In this document: piece by piece, positions 45,997 to 54,241 of the stretch
Layout: each line of letters starts with the position of its first letter
How positions within the stretch are numbered: position 1 is the stretch's first letter
Assembly (NCBI GenBank): GCA_050746185.1
Contig: JBOGLA010000016.1
Coordinates: 124,001 to 188,000, forward strand
From: PALSA-188 sp050746185
GTDB lineage: Bacteria; Acidobacteriota; Terriglobia; Terriglobales; Acidobacteriaceae
Direction of reading: 5' to 3'
DNA: 64,000 nt
Position numbers and translations under genes: made by a program
Notes under the pieces: model-generated
Told to the model about the DNA's origin: nothing
Database searches by the model: none
The model's input: only the letters and a program-made list of their open reading frames with translations

Positions 45997-46620
45997 TCAG
46001 ACACGCAGCATGCGGTAACAGATCTCGCCATTATCAAGACGTAGAGGCCGTGTGGGAAACGTCGCCACCAAGTCCCAGTCGCTGAACGCCGCTTCCACGT
46101 CAAACGCTCCAAGAATCATCACTACCTGCGATGCGTCCATTCCTACTGTTGAGAACGCCACGTAGATCTCTTCCAGAGTGTCTACGACCTCAACTAGTAC
46201 TGCGGCTGTTTTTTCTCCGCCGAGGATCCCAACCTGCTCCGCTCCTGGAGTTGAGCGCGCTCGGCTGAGAAGCTGCAGCGCATCCTCATAGAGGGTTTCG
46301 GTAAAGCGACGACCTCGGTCGTCAAATAACGCAGCGTAGTCATCCTCTGTCGGCAAGAGGACGCCTGCAGCTATCAGTTCATGAAAGTACGGGAACGCGT
46401 CATCTTCTTCTCCTGATCGATGCAGTCGGTACGCGCAGAGCCATACAACCCGCTCGCCTTGATCGTGCCAGGTCGCGCCTCGGTGATCGTTCCCAAGACC
46501 AAGACGGTAGACCGTAAGATCGCCGGCGGCAGGCCCGACGGTCCTGGTTCCAACTGGATTCGCAGCACGCTGGTTTTCGAACGCACGAACGATCGGATGG
46601 GCGCGCGAGTCGGCGAACAT
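45997..46620 (-). CDS. Unknown protein, partner of the ubiquitin-like system
   Basis: A 207-residue protein if started at ATG 46,620. I do not recognise its family. A compact conserved-looking stretch is GERVVWLCAYRLHRSGEEDDAFPYFHELIAAGVLLPTEDDY, then an acidic alpha/beta C-terminus. The frame remains open upstream to about 46,763 with protein-like text (ICEGYDLRITSRCLVADLGFDSN) but offers no standard start codon there, which may mean a frameshift near the 5' end or an unusual start. It follows the winged-helix gene on the same strand. Confidence 0.5.
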   Translation of the reverse strand: MFADSRAHPIVRAFENQRAANPVGTRTVGPAAGDLTVYRLGLGNDHRGATWHDQGERVVWLCAYRLHRSGEEDDAFPYFHELIAAGVLLPTEDDYAALFDDRGRRFTETLYEDALQLLSRARSTPGAEQVGILGGEKTAAVLVEVVDTLEEIYVAFSTVGMDASQVVMILGAFDVEAAFSDWDLVATFPTRPLRLDNGEICYRMLRV

Positions 46621-46768
46621 CGTGTTGGAGTCGAAACCGAGATCAGCGACGAGACACCGGCTCGTGATCCTGAGATCGTATCCCTCACAGATGCACGAGC
46701 CGCGATGCCATCGAAGCGGCGGTCGAACGTTCCCAGTGGAGCCGATACCGTGAGCCTCTATTCATAAA

Positions 46769-47653
46769 TTACCGCTTAATTCGTGCAGCAGCTTGCTTCG
46801 CTCGCTCACGGTTATGGCGGTTCGCGTAGTTGGCTAAACCCTCTTGGTCGTTCTCTCGAAGCATTCGCCGGACTTCTTTCGATTCCGATTCAAGGACGTC
46901 ACGATGTCGGTCGAGGAATTCGCGCCAAGCACGCAGCAGAACTTCGGCCGGATTTGAGCCTTGAATCGTCGCCATCAACCGAACGCTTTCGCGAACGCCA
47001 TCTGGAATGCTAAATTCTTGGACTGCGCTAGTCTCCTGGTGGAAGTCAGTTGTCGCGGCACCCCTCGGCTCGGCTGCGGAGAGGAGATCAACGAACGTAT
47101 CTCCCTCTCGACGAGGCCGGCTTACTCGGTGGACGTATCCTTTTCTAGCCAGCGCACTCAGACGATTGACAGCAGCGTTTACTTCGATCCCTGCGAGATC
47201 TGCGACTCCGGAGCTGGTTACTTCGCCACCAGCACTACGGATCAATCCGTACGTTTGCATTTCGGCCGTGGTCAGCGACCCGATGGGTCTGGCCTGGCTC
47301 AAGGGCGCATTCGGAGATGCCGAGAGAAATATCGGCAGTTCGTGGTTCTCGGCTAAGGCTTCCAGAAACTCTACGATTCCTTCGTCCGACGACACGACTA
47401 CGAGCGCAGCAGAACCGTAGGTACCGTTGCGTACGGCTTGTCCGAGCGGCACGAGCATTTCCTTCAGCGCACCAGGCGCAAAGAACCCTCCCTCAAGGTT
47501 GATCCAGAAGATGCGCTCCCGGTCTGTCGCCGTCGGCGGGAACTCTTCATCGCGATATTGCGCCATTTGATGGCGGTCTGGGTACACAGCTGTGGGAGGC
47601 CGCGATCGACGATACTCAGGGGGCTTTTCGAGAACACTCATGGGCAGCAGCAT
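46769..47653 (-). CDS. Winged-helix regulator-like protein
   Basis: A 294-residue protein; ATG 47,641 is an equally good start to the ORF limit. Residues about 45-130 form an alpha/beta domain (INLEGGFFAPGALKEMLVPLGQAV, AALVVVSSDEGIVEFLEALAENHELPIFLS). Residues about 140-200 form a MarR-like winged helix (LTTAEMQTYGLIRSAGG, VNAAVNRLSALARKGYVHRVSRPRREG). The C-terminus is helical and basic. It diverges from the ubiquitin-like operon and is the obvious candidate for its regulator. Start of a two-gene minus-strand unit. Confidence 0.62.
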   Translation of the reverse strand: MLLPMSVLEKPPEYRRSRPPTAVYPDRHQMAQYRDEEFPPTATDRERIFWINLEGGFFAPGALKEMLVPLGQAVRNGTYGSAALVVVSSDEGIVEFLEALAENHELPIFLSASPNAPLSQARPIGSLTTAEMQTYGLIRSAGGEVTSSGVADLAGIEVNAAVNRLSALARKGYVHRVSRPRREGDTFVDLLSAAEPRGAATTDFHQETSAVQEFSIPDGVRESVRLMATIQGSNPAEVLLRAWREFLDRHRDVLESESKEVRRMLRENDQEGLANYANRHNRERAKQAAARIKR

Positions 47654-47687
47654 AACAGCTCTCGAAGACGATGACCGATAGTCTTTA

Positions 47688-47749
47688 TCACACTTGACAC
47701 AGTGTATAAGGTGTGTTAGCTTTAGTCAAGCAGAAACTAGGAGGCAGGA
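47688..47749 (+). promoter_or_regulatory. Promoter, operator and RBS of the ubiquitin-like operon
   Basis: A perfect -35 box TTGACA lies at 47,694-47,699 and TAGCTT, 17 bases on, may be the -10. Inverted-repeat halves CACACTT (47,689-47,695) and AAGGTGTG (47,708-47,715) flank the middle, where a dimeric regulator could bind. AGGAGG at 47,739-47,744 precedes ATG 47,750 by five bases. Confidence 0.5.
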
Positions 47750-48016
47750 ATGCCTGAGAACGAGGTCGATCTCACCATTGTGGTAAATGGGCAACCGACG
47801 GTAGTCCGCGCGAACAAGAACGCGCCATTGCGCACAGTGATCCCTCGAGCACTAGAGCAGACCGGCAATGCGGGACAGCCGCCAGATAACTGGGAATTGA
47901 GGGACGCTGCCGGTGCCCTGCTTTCTTTGGACCAGAAGATCGTAGACTTCAGGTTTCCCCCAGACGTACGCTTGTTCTTGAACCTCAAGGCAGGAGTCGG
48001 CGGAGCAGAGTGGTGA
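47750..48016 (+). CDS. Ubiquitin-like protein (DUF2604 type)
   Basis: An 88-residue beta-grasp protein. It begins VDLTIVVNGQPTVVRANKNAPLRTVI, the usual start of DUF2604 ubiquitin-like domains, and ends in LKAGVGGAEW: a Gly84-Gly85 pair with three extra residues. That is the form of a precursor which must be trimmed to expose the di-glycine end before activation. A JAB peptidase is encoded two genes on. It overlaps the E2-like gene (GTGA). It probably is attached to target proteins as in Bil or related anti-phage systems. Confidence 0.88.
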   Translation: MPENEVDLTIVVNGQPTVVRANKNAPLRTVIPRALEQTGNAGQPPDNWELRDAAGALLSLDQKIVDFRFPPDVRLFLNLKAGVGGAEW

Positions 48017-48630
48017 GTCCTGACCAGTTTGTTGACCCGCAGGTGTCGCGAGCGAAGTTCGATCGTGAACTCGCGGAGTACCGGCAGCTTGAGGGGGACT
48101 ACCGTCGGCGCGGTTGGCTGATGGTCAGAGGTGAATTCCCATCGGTTCTCATCGTCCTCGCCACGCCTCAGCTTACGCCTCCGGCGATCGTTACAGGCGT
48201 CATGTTCGACTACACAAACTACGATATGCTACCTCCGTCCGTGCGTTTGGTTGATCCCTTCACGGCGGAACCGTACAAGGCGAAAGAGCTTCCCACTCAT
48301 CTGAAGCGGTCCGTAGAGACCGGTGGTTCACCGATACCGGGTCTGCAGCTTCCGCTCGGCGCACAGGCGCGGTTTATTGCCCAACAACCGCTGATGCAGT
48401 GGTATGGACCGGACGATATACCCTTTTTGTGCATCGCCGGGGTCCGCGAGTATCACGACCATCCAGGGCACTCTGGCGATGCCTGGGAGTTACACCGTTG
48501 CTCCGGCGCGGGTCGTCTTGTCCGGTTGCTGGAGACCATTACAAAGTATGGAGTTCAGCCGATATCTGACTACCAGGTTTCGCTGCAGCCCCGCATATCT
48601 GGTTTTGCACAGCGCGAGGTACCCTCATGA
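48013..48630 (+). CDS. E2-like ubiquitin-conjugating protein
   Basis: About 205 residues from GTG 48,013, which overlaps the stop of the Ubl gene; GTG 48,010 is also possible. The C-terminal half contains FLCIAGVREYHDHPGHSGDAWELHR, the pattern of bacterial E2-fold proteins linked to ubiquitin-like operons. Cys140 (in FLCIAG) is the best candidate for the thioester cysteine, with Cys163 (HRC) as alternative. The N-terminal part has a UBC-like core (YRQLEGDYRRRGWLMVRGEFPSVLIV). It should pass the activated Ubl from the E1 to a target. Confidence 0.75.
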   Translation: MSPDQFVDPQVSRAKFDRELAEYRQLEGDYRRRGWLMVRGEFPSVLIVLATPQLTPPAIVTGVMFDYTNYDMLPPSVRLVDPFTAEPYKAKELPTHLKRSVETGGSPIPGLQLPLGAQARFIAQQPLMQWYGPDDIPFLCIAGVREYHDHPGHSGDAWELHRCSGAGRLVRLLETITKYGVQPISDYQVSLQPRISGFAQREVPS

Positions 48631-49094
48631 CGCTCGCGCAGGTCGAGCAGTTTCAAGTACCCGCAAGGATCGTCGAACAAACTGAGGCGGCCCTTCGCGG
48701 TGCGGGCGCCAAAGGATACGAAGCGTTTGTTCTCTGGAGTGGCCGACAGAACGGTCCGTTGTTCAAGGTTCTGACCGCTCACGTCCCGAAACAAAACGCC
48801 TATCGTCTGAGTAGCGGCCTGTGCGTACGTGTCAATGGGGATGAACTTCATCGCCTTAACGTGTGGCTCTATGAAGCCGGCGAAATTCTGGCCATTCAGA
48901 TTCATGCGCACCCCGACGAGGCGTATCATTCCGAAACGGACGACACGTATCCCATCGTAGCGATGCTGGGGGGCCTTTCTATCGTCGCAGCGGAGTTTTG
49001 CCGCGCGGGCCTCTTCACATCTTCAACCGCCGTATACCGCCTCCAGGCAGATGGCTGGACCAAACAGCAAGCCGATGTGGTTCAGGTGATGTAA
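48627..49094 (+). CDS. JAB/JAMM metallopeptidase (deubiquitinase-like)
   Basis: A 155-residue JAB-domain protein. The zinc motif is complete: Glu32, then His93-Ala-His95-Pro, with Ser102 and Asp105 in the HxH-x7-S-x2-D spacing. Such enzymes trim Ubl precursors behind the di-glycine and remove Ubl from targets. The start overlaps the E2-like stop (ATGA) and the stop overlaps the E1 start (TAATG), so the operon is tightly coupled. Confidence 0.88.
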   Translation: MTLAQVEQFQVPARIVEQTEAALRGAGAKGYEAFVLWSGRQNGPLFKVLTAHVPKQNAYRLSSGLCVRVNGDELHRLNVWLYEAGEILAIQIHAHPDEAYHSETDDTYPIVAMLGGLSIVAAEFCRAGLFTSSTAVYRLQADGWTKQQADVVQVM

Positions 49095-50590
49095 TGGCAC
49101 TGGCCGAATACTACGAGCGGGCAGCACTAGCGGCTTCGCAAGTTATTGCCGGGTTCGCGCCGGATCTCTTTCGAAGAACCCTCGAGGAGGCGAACGTCGG
49201 CTTAGCGATTGATAAAGAAGCAGCGACATCCGACGAGGGCAAGGCACTGGCCGACCTCTCTGTCAGGCTGCTGGCTCGCTTGTACCCTTGCTTAGACTTG
49301 AGGGCCGAGTTATCGTCAGAAGGCGAGCGTCTCGAGAGCCTCGCACGACTGATCAACCCACTTATCGAGTTTAGGAGGGGCGCCTCCATTGGTATAGGAA
49401 TTGGTTCTGAGGCTCCTGGCTTCGAAACTACATACTTTGCCGGAAGCGACGGCTGGGACGCTTTGCTTTCAGTGAGCGACCCGGTTCGCACAGGGACTTC
49501 ACCGAATCCTCTTGGAGCAGGTGGGGCGGCCTGCCTCGCCGTGGGCAGTATCTTCAAGCACGTTCTGTTACCAGAGTCGGAGCGGTCCTCGACTAGCGAC
49601 GTGCGCCTGTCAACCTTCTTATGCGAGAAGGGTGAAACCCCAAATAGTGTACCGAATGACAACTGGAGGCTCACGAGTGATGCCGTGCTGGTGGGCGCGG
49701 GCGCTGTCGGGAATGGGACCGTGTGGGTTCTTGGGCGCTCCCCTGCGAAGGGGGCCATTCACATCGTGGACCACGAGTCTGTGGAACTTAACAACCTCCA
49801 ACGGTACGTCTTAGCCGGTCGCAGCGACGAGGGTAGATTGAAGGTAGACATCGCCAGGGAACAGTTCCGCGGTGAGCTAACGTGCATACCCCACGAAGTG
49901 AAATGGGCTGAGTTCGTGCAGAAACACGGCTACGGCTGGCGACACGTTCTCGTTGCCGTCGATAGTGCGCGCGATCGGCGTTCGGTACAGGCAGCGTTGC
50001 CGGAATGGATTGCGAACGCTTGGACTCAGCCCGGTGATCTCGGGGTATCCATGCACGATCGTTTCGACGGTGCGGGGGCATGTCTCGCCTGTCTATACCT
50101 GCCGTCCGAAACGGCTCCCAATGAGGATGAACTCGTTGCCGCCGCGCTAGCGATTCCTCAACTGGTAGCCGAGGTCCGAACACTGCTGCATTGCGGCGCT
50201 GGGGTCACCAGACCACTGTTACAGGCCGTGGCTCAGGGTCTCGAGCTGCCGCTCGAGGACGTTTTACCTTATGAGGGCAGAACGATCCGGGAACTCTACG
50301 TTGAAGGCATTTGTGGCGGTGGTCTCATTCCCCTTGGCGTGATAGGTCTACCGCGCCAGGAACTACACGTACCCCTGGCCCACCAATCGGCACTCGCTGG
50401 TGTTCTCCTTGCCGGCGCGCTCGTGCGGCGCGCTGTTGGAACGAAAGTCGAGACGACGATGACGACTCGCATCGACGTAGCAAGGCCGCTCGGTGACTTC
50501 GTGACACAACCGACTCTAAAGGCGGGCACCGGATTGTGCATCTGCGAGGATCAAGACTACGTCCGTGCTTACCGAGCAAAGTTCGCTTAG
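49094..50590 (+). CDS. E1-like Ubl-activating enzyme (ThiF/MoeB family)
   Basis: A 498-residue protein from ATG 49,094. Residues 1-190 form an extra N-terminal domain without clear family. The adenylation domain begins DAVLVGAGAVGNGTVWVLGRSP (nucleotide loop GxGxxG) and has VDHESVELNNLQRYVLA with the ATP-binding Asn and Arg. Cys330 and Cys333 (GACLACLYLP) are in the position of the catalytic or zinc-binding cysteines. It should adenylate the Gly-Gly end of the Ubl and form a thioester with itself or the E2. Last gene of the operon. Confidence 0.85.
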   Translation: MALAEYYERAALAASQVIAGFAPDLFRRTLEEANVGLAIDKEAATSDEGKALADLSVRLLARLYPCLDLRAELSSEGERLESLARLINPLIEFRRGASIGIGIGSEAPGFETTYFAGSDGWDALLSVSDPVRTGTSPNPLGAGGAACLAVGSIFKHVLLPESERSSTSDVRLSTFLCEKGETPNSVPNDNWRLTSDAVLVGAGAVGNGTVWVLGRSPAKGAIHIVDHESVELNNLQRYVLAGRSDEGRLKVDIAREQFRGELTCIPHEVKWAEFVQKHGYGWRHVLVAVDSARDRRSVQAALPEWIANAWTQPGDLGVSMHDRFDGAGACLACLYLPSETAPNEDELVAAALAIPQLVAEVRTLLHCGAGVTRPLLQAVAQGLELPLEDVLPYEGRTIRELYVEGICGGGLIPLGVIGLPRQELHVPLAHQSALAGVLLAGALVRRAVGTKVETTMTTRIDVARPLGDFVTQPTLKAGTGLCICEDQDYVRAYRAKFA

Positions 50591-50863
50591 AACCGTGTCC
50601 GTATTGATCATCGCTTCTCTCTTTTCTCCACTTTTTGGTCGGGACGTGACGGCGCAAGAATCCTTCTTACTCCCCGTGCGAGACCTCACACGAGGAGCCG
50701 AATAGGTTTTCCGATCGCCTGGAATTCAGACGCGATCGCCACTCCACATCCTATTCAACAGGACGATTTACTGTCGGCGAGTGAAAAAACTCAGTTCCCC
50801 TCTCTTTCCGCGATAGTCCGTGTGCAGCCAGTGTGCCAGAGTCGCGGTCCGGCGCAACTCTGA
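50591..50863. other. Gap before integrase remnant
   Basis: About 270 bases with no supported gene; possibly decayed integrase sequence, but no frame longer than a few dozen codons matches it. Confidence 0.35.
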
Positions 50864-51250
50864 GATTCCCAGAAAGGACCTCACTCAGACGCGAAGCTAA
50901 AGGATCTAAAACGGCGTCAGGAAGAAAATCCGGTTGTCGATCCTGAAGAGTGGCCGGAAGCCGTCGATCTGATCTTCGTCACGGAGTTTGGCAGACCAGT
51001 AAATGTGAATAGCCTTGTCTACAAGCACTTCAAACCAATCCTGAAAAAGGCAGGTCTGCCAAACATCCGACTCTACGATCTGCGGCACACTGCCGCGACT
51101 CTTGCCTTGAGCGTTGGCGTGTCTCCTAAAGTCGTATCCGAACAGCTTGGACACACGAGTGCCGCATTCACGCTTGATGTCTACTCGCATGTCCTTCCAC
51201 ATATGCAGGACGACGCGGCCGCGAAGGTTGAAGCTGCGTTGATGGGCTGA
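50864..51250 (+). pseudogene. Tyrosine recombinase (phage-type integrase), C-terminal remnant
   Basis: The frame is open from about 50,864 without a start codon; homology begins near LKDLKRRQEENPVVDPE. The catalytic half is recognisable: the box with R-H in RLYDLRHTAATLALS, LGHTSAAFTLDVYSHV with the tyrosine nucleophile, and a spacer that fits. The N-terminal arm-binding and core-binding domains are missing, so it is inactive. It marks the right side of the island. Confidence 0.75.
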
Positions 51251-51292
51251 TATAGACCACGCGAGAGAGCCGCAGTGTGTGATTGTGCGTCG

Positions 51293-51529
51293 CTACTTTC
51301 GGTAAATCCCGCGATCAAGTCCTTCTATCAACTGCGCGGCGCGTATCGAGAATGTGTCGCATATACGCAGAAGAGTGGTAACTGTTATGGGTCTGCCCGC
51401 CTCGATTTGCTGCCAATGGCGAGCAGAGAACCCAAACCCAATCATATCTTCCTGGGTGAATCCCTTGGACTTTCGGAGCCTTTTCACCCGTTCTCCAAGG
51501 GCTACAAAGAATTGGTTCTCGTCGACCAA
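51293..51529 (-). CDS. Small XRE-family HTH protein, copy 1
   Basis: A 78-residue stand-alone helix-turn-helix protein: ALGERVKRLRKSKGFTQEDMIGFGFSARHWQQIEAGRPITVTTLLRICDTF. The length covers only the DNA-binding domain, as in small phage repressors or antitoxins. It is a tandem paralogue of the next gene, sharing the GFSARHWQQIE segment. Probably a relic regulator of the mobile element. Confidence 0.75.
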   Translation of the reverse strand: MVDENQFFVALGERVKRLRKSKGFTQEDMIGFGFSARHWQQIEAGRPITVTTLLRICDTFSIRAAQLIEGLDRGIYRK

Positions 51530-51603
51530 GCCTGACTTTTAGGCGATTTGCGACATGACCACCACGAGCAGATTAGCTGGATACCGCGACTGCGAATGTC
51601 GCG

Positions 51604-51858
51604 TCAGCGCAAATAGTCTTGTTTTTCGATCGAGACGGGACGGGGAAGTCCCCGGACCAACTTCGACAAGGGGACATTCAGGGCGATTGTGATGCGGAGA
51701 AGAGTCTTCATCGTGATGGGGCGCCCTTTCTCGATTTGTTGCCAGTGTCGAGCAGAGAATCCGAAGTCGATCATGTCCTCTTGGGTATGGTGGCGGCTCT
51801 CCCTGAGGGACCTCACCCGTTTGCCCAGGGCACCGAAAAATTTGCTCGCATCCAGCAC
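51604..51858 (-). CDS. Small XRE-family HTH protein, copy 2
   Basis: An 84-residue protein very similar to the one downstream: both have FF-x-ALG-x-RV, SLRESRHHTQEDMIDFGFSARHWQQIEKGRPITMKTLLRI and a short end. The HTH is complete. It is the first of two head-to-tail copies with 74 bases between them, pointing to a recent duplication. No partner toxin gene was seen. Confidence 0.75.
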   Translation of the reverse strand: MLDASKFFGALGKRVRSLRESRHHTQEDMIDFGFSARHWQQIEKGRPITMKTLLRITIALNVPLSKLVRGLPRPVSIEKQDYLR

Positions 51859-52142
51859 GTGTAGTCATTAAGGAGCGACACGTGCAAAAACACCACGAGC
51901 AGATTAGCTTGACAACCGCGATAACTGATGCTATATGTACGTGGAGATTGGGGAGCAATTCGCAATCTCGGTAATGATCGTGTGTCGGTGCGTAGGGCCG
52001 GACGCGACGAGCGGCAAGGTAAGACTGAGTCCGCTCCATTTTGGAGAAGTCGTCTGCTTTCAATGCTTTGGCTCGCGTATTTGTGCTGGAGACTGTGCCT
52101 ATCAGGAGGCGGCCTTTCGAACCTAATAATAAATAATAAAGG
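51859..52142. other. Intergenic stretch before sigma factor
   Basis: About 280 bases with no supported gene on either strand. It must contain the promoter for the sigma/anti-sigma pair, but no clear -35/-10 pair was found. Confidence 0.4.
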
Positions 52143-52919
52143 ATGCCGACACTTCGGCAGCCACCGCGACGGGAAGTCCCGAAAACTCATGGCCCACGAA
52201 ACCTAACTCGCTGTTTACAAAGGGCTCAAGTGTCAGACGCGTCGGCCACAATTCGCTTTTACGCCCTCGCCGGCCCCGCTGCTCGGCAGGTGCGGAACGC
52301 CGCTGCTGCCCAAGTTTTAACCGAGGCAGGTCCATCTGACGAAGTTTTGATGGTTGAGGTCAGCCACGGCAGTAGGGAAGCGCTTTCACTCCTTTTTCAG
52401 CGTTACTCCCGCCTGGTGCATACGATTTCCAATCGAATATTACGGGACCGATCCGAAGCAGACGATCTCCTGCAAGAGGTCTTTTTATTCATCCATCGCA
52501 AGTCATCGATTTTCGACAGTTCAAAGAGTTCAGCCCGATCTTGGATCGTCCAGATGACATACCATCGCGCCATCGACCGCCGTCGTTATCTTCAGTCGCG
52601 TCACTTCTACACCCGTCTAGATCTGGACGAACCGGCAGAAATCATCGCGTCGCGATCGAAGGGAAGGGAAGCGGTCGGTGTCCTTTTTAAGCTGGTCGGA
52701 AATACGACCATCGAGGAACTATTGAGCATTCTGACCGAAGATCAGCGTAATACTCTCAGCCTGCACTTTTTCGAAGGCCATTCATTCGCTGAAATTGCCG
52801 TAAAGCTGGATCAATCCTTGGGCAACATTCGCAATCATTACTATCGAGGCTTGGAGAAACTGCGGAAGCAGATGTTTCCAGGCAGATTGCCGGACCGGAA
52901 CGGATATGGTACAAAGTGA
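52143..52919 (+). CDS. ECF-type RNA polymerase sigma factor
   Basis: A 258-residue frame; the first 65 residues look unrelated and the true start may be nearer ATG 52,349 (MVEVSHGSREAL). Sigma region 2 is evident in ALSLLFQRYSRLVHTISNRILRDRSEADDLLQEVFLFIH, and region 4 in LTEDQRNTLSLHFFEGHSFAEIAVKLDQSLGNIRNHYYRGLEKLRK with its helix-turn-helix. It overlaps the anti-sigma gene by four bases. By analogy with TonB-linked ECF systems, it should respond to the outer-membrane receptor encoded 1.4 kb downstream and control the locus. Confidence 0.82.
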   Translation: MPTLRQPPRREVPKTHGPRNLTRCLQRAQVSDASATIRFYALAGPAARQVRNAAAAQVLTEAGPSDEVLMVEVSHGSREALSLLFQRYSRLVHTISNRILRDRSEADDLLQEVFLFIHRKSSIFDSSKSSARSWIVQMTYHRAIDRRRYLQSRHFYTRLDLDEPAEIIASRSKGREAVGVLFKLVGNTTIEELLSILTEDQRNTLSLHFFEGHSFAEIAVKLDQSLGNIRNHYYRGLEKLRKQMFPGRLPDRNGYGTK

Positions 52920-54241
52920 CTCTCAAATCAAGAGTGAGGGCTTTGTCGCAATCACCTCATGACGAGTTCCTCGCGCTCTGCGCGCTTTCAACCTCGGGCG
53001 AACTGACCGGGGAAGAGCGGAAGCGGGTACAGGACCATCTGGCTGCTTGTCCCTCTTGCGGGGAAGCGATGAAGCAGTATGAAGCGGTGGTCAGCAAGGC
53101 TATTCCCGCCTTGGGGCACGAACCGGAGCTTGTCGAATCCGATCCGTCATGGTTGCAAGACCAAGCTGAAGCGTCCCTGTTCCAACGGTTAGCTATGGAG
53201 GAAGAATTTGGCAGGGATCGAGGGGGAGGGAACGGGGACTCTGTTTCGAAAGACTTGCTCAGAGTCCCTCTCTCAGCGAGTCAAGTAACCTGGCGCAACG
53301 TGTGGACGCTTTGTGCTGCTTGCGTCTTGTTGTGCATCGCTCTGGGAGTTTTGGCTTATCGATTTGGCATCCGCCGAGGCACTGAATCTGACATAGCCTC
53401 GGCGCCGAGGGACCAAGCAAATCAAATTGTCTTGCAGCAGCAAGTAAGCGATGCCGGCCACGAGCGCGAAGTGTTGCGCTCTGAAATATCGCGACGCGAC
53501 AAAGCGATTGTGTCGCTCCGGCACGAACTGGAGCAACAGTCGGCCGAAATGGGCCGGATGAAGCTCGCCCAAAACGAACTCGAAGCCGATCTCCAGAGCA
53601 GGCAGGCAGGCAGCCAGGATCTTCTTCAACAGCGATCTGAACTGAGTCAAAAGCTAGAAGCTGTCGAGGCCAAGGCTCGGGGGCTACAAGACAAGTTGGC
53701 TTCGTTCGAACAGCAGTCTTCCCGGGACGACGGCCGATCCGCTGCACTGGACGTCAAGGTCGCCGACCTCACTCGGTTGCTGCATGATCGTGAGGCCACT
53801 ATTGATCAACAACAAGAACTCCTGGGTCATGATCGTGACATCAGGGATCTAATGGGTGCACGAGATCTCTACGTTGCGGAGGTATACGACGTTGCGCGCA
53901 CCGGAGAGACGAAGAAACCCTACGGCCGCGTATTCTACACGAAGGGGAAGTCGCTGATTTTCTACGCCTACGACCTCGATCAGCAACCCGGGGTAAAGAA
54001 CGCCAGCACTTTCCAGGCCTGGGGCCGGCGCGGACCTGACCGGCGACAGGCGTTAAGTCTGGGTGTTTTCTACGTGGACAACGCTTCCAAGAAGCGTTGG
54101 GTGCTAAGGTTCGACGACCCCAAGGCGCTGGCACAGATTGATGCTGTTTTTGTCACCGTCGAGCCAAACGGCGGAAGCCACAAGCCTAGCAATAAGCCTT
54201 TATTGTTCGCCTACCTGCACATCGATCCCAATCATCCATAA
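52916..54241 (+). CDS. Membrane anti-sigma factor with zinc finger and RskA-type domain
   Basis: A 441-residue protein. The N-terminal zinc-binding anti-sigma domain has His41-x3-Cys45-x2-Cys48. One membrane helix lies near residues 128-149. A long coiled coil follows (about 175-310, rich in Gln, Leu and Glu), then a beta-rich periplasmic domain with TKGKSLIFYAYDL and STFQAWGRRGPDRRQALSLG, which matches the anti-sigma-K (RskA) C-terminal family. It would hold the sigma factor at the membrane until a signal arrives. Coupled to the sigma gene by overlap. Confidence 0.82.
   Translation: MTLKSRVRALSQSPHDEFLALCALSTSGELTGEERKRVQDHLAACPSCGEAMKQYEAVVSKAIPALGHEPELVESDPSWLQDQAEASLFQRLAMEEEFGRDRGGGNGDSVSKDLLRVPLSASQVTWRNVWTLCAACVLLCIALGVLAYRFGIRRGTESDIASAPRDQANQIVLQQQVSDAGHEREVLRSEISRRDKAIVSLRHELEQQSAEMGRMKLAQNELEADLQSRQAGSQDLLQQRSELSQKLEAVEAKARGLQDKLASFEQQSSRDDGRSAALDVKVADLTRLLHDREATIDQQQELLGHDRDIRDLMGARDLYVAEVYDVARTGETKKPYGRVFYTKGKSLIFYAYDLDQQPGVKNASTFQAWGRRGPDRRQALSLGVFYVDNASKKRWVLRFDDPKALAQIDAVFVTVEPNGGSHKPSNKPLLFAYLHIDPNHP

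Larger units (their letters stand above)
40528..51250. mobile_element. Genomic island with two defence systems
   Basis: Interval from a tRNA-Pro-like 3' fragment (40,528-40,579) to the end of a tyrosine-recombinase remnant (50,864-51,250). Inside lie a type III CBASS operon and a ubiquitin-like conjugation operon, with no metabolic genes like those to the left. Integration into the 3' end of a tRNA by a tyrosine recombinase is the standard way such islands arise. No second copy of the tRNA fragment was found near the integrase, so the right border is approximate and the element is probably fixed. Confidence 0.5.

Noticed and set aside
46374..46688. 104-residue minus-strand frame overlapping the unknown Ubl-linked gene
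   Set aside because: Ser/Arg/Thr-rich out-of-frame text; the overlapping frame to 45,997 is far more protein-like.
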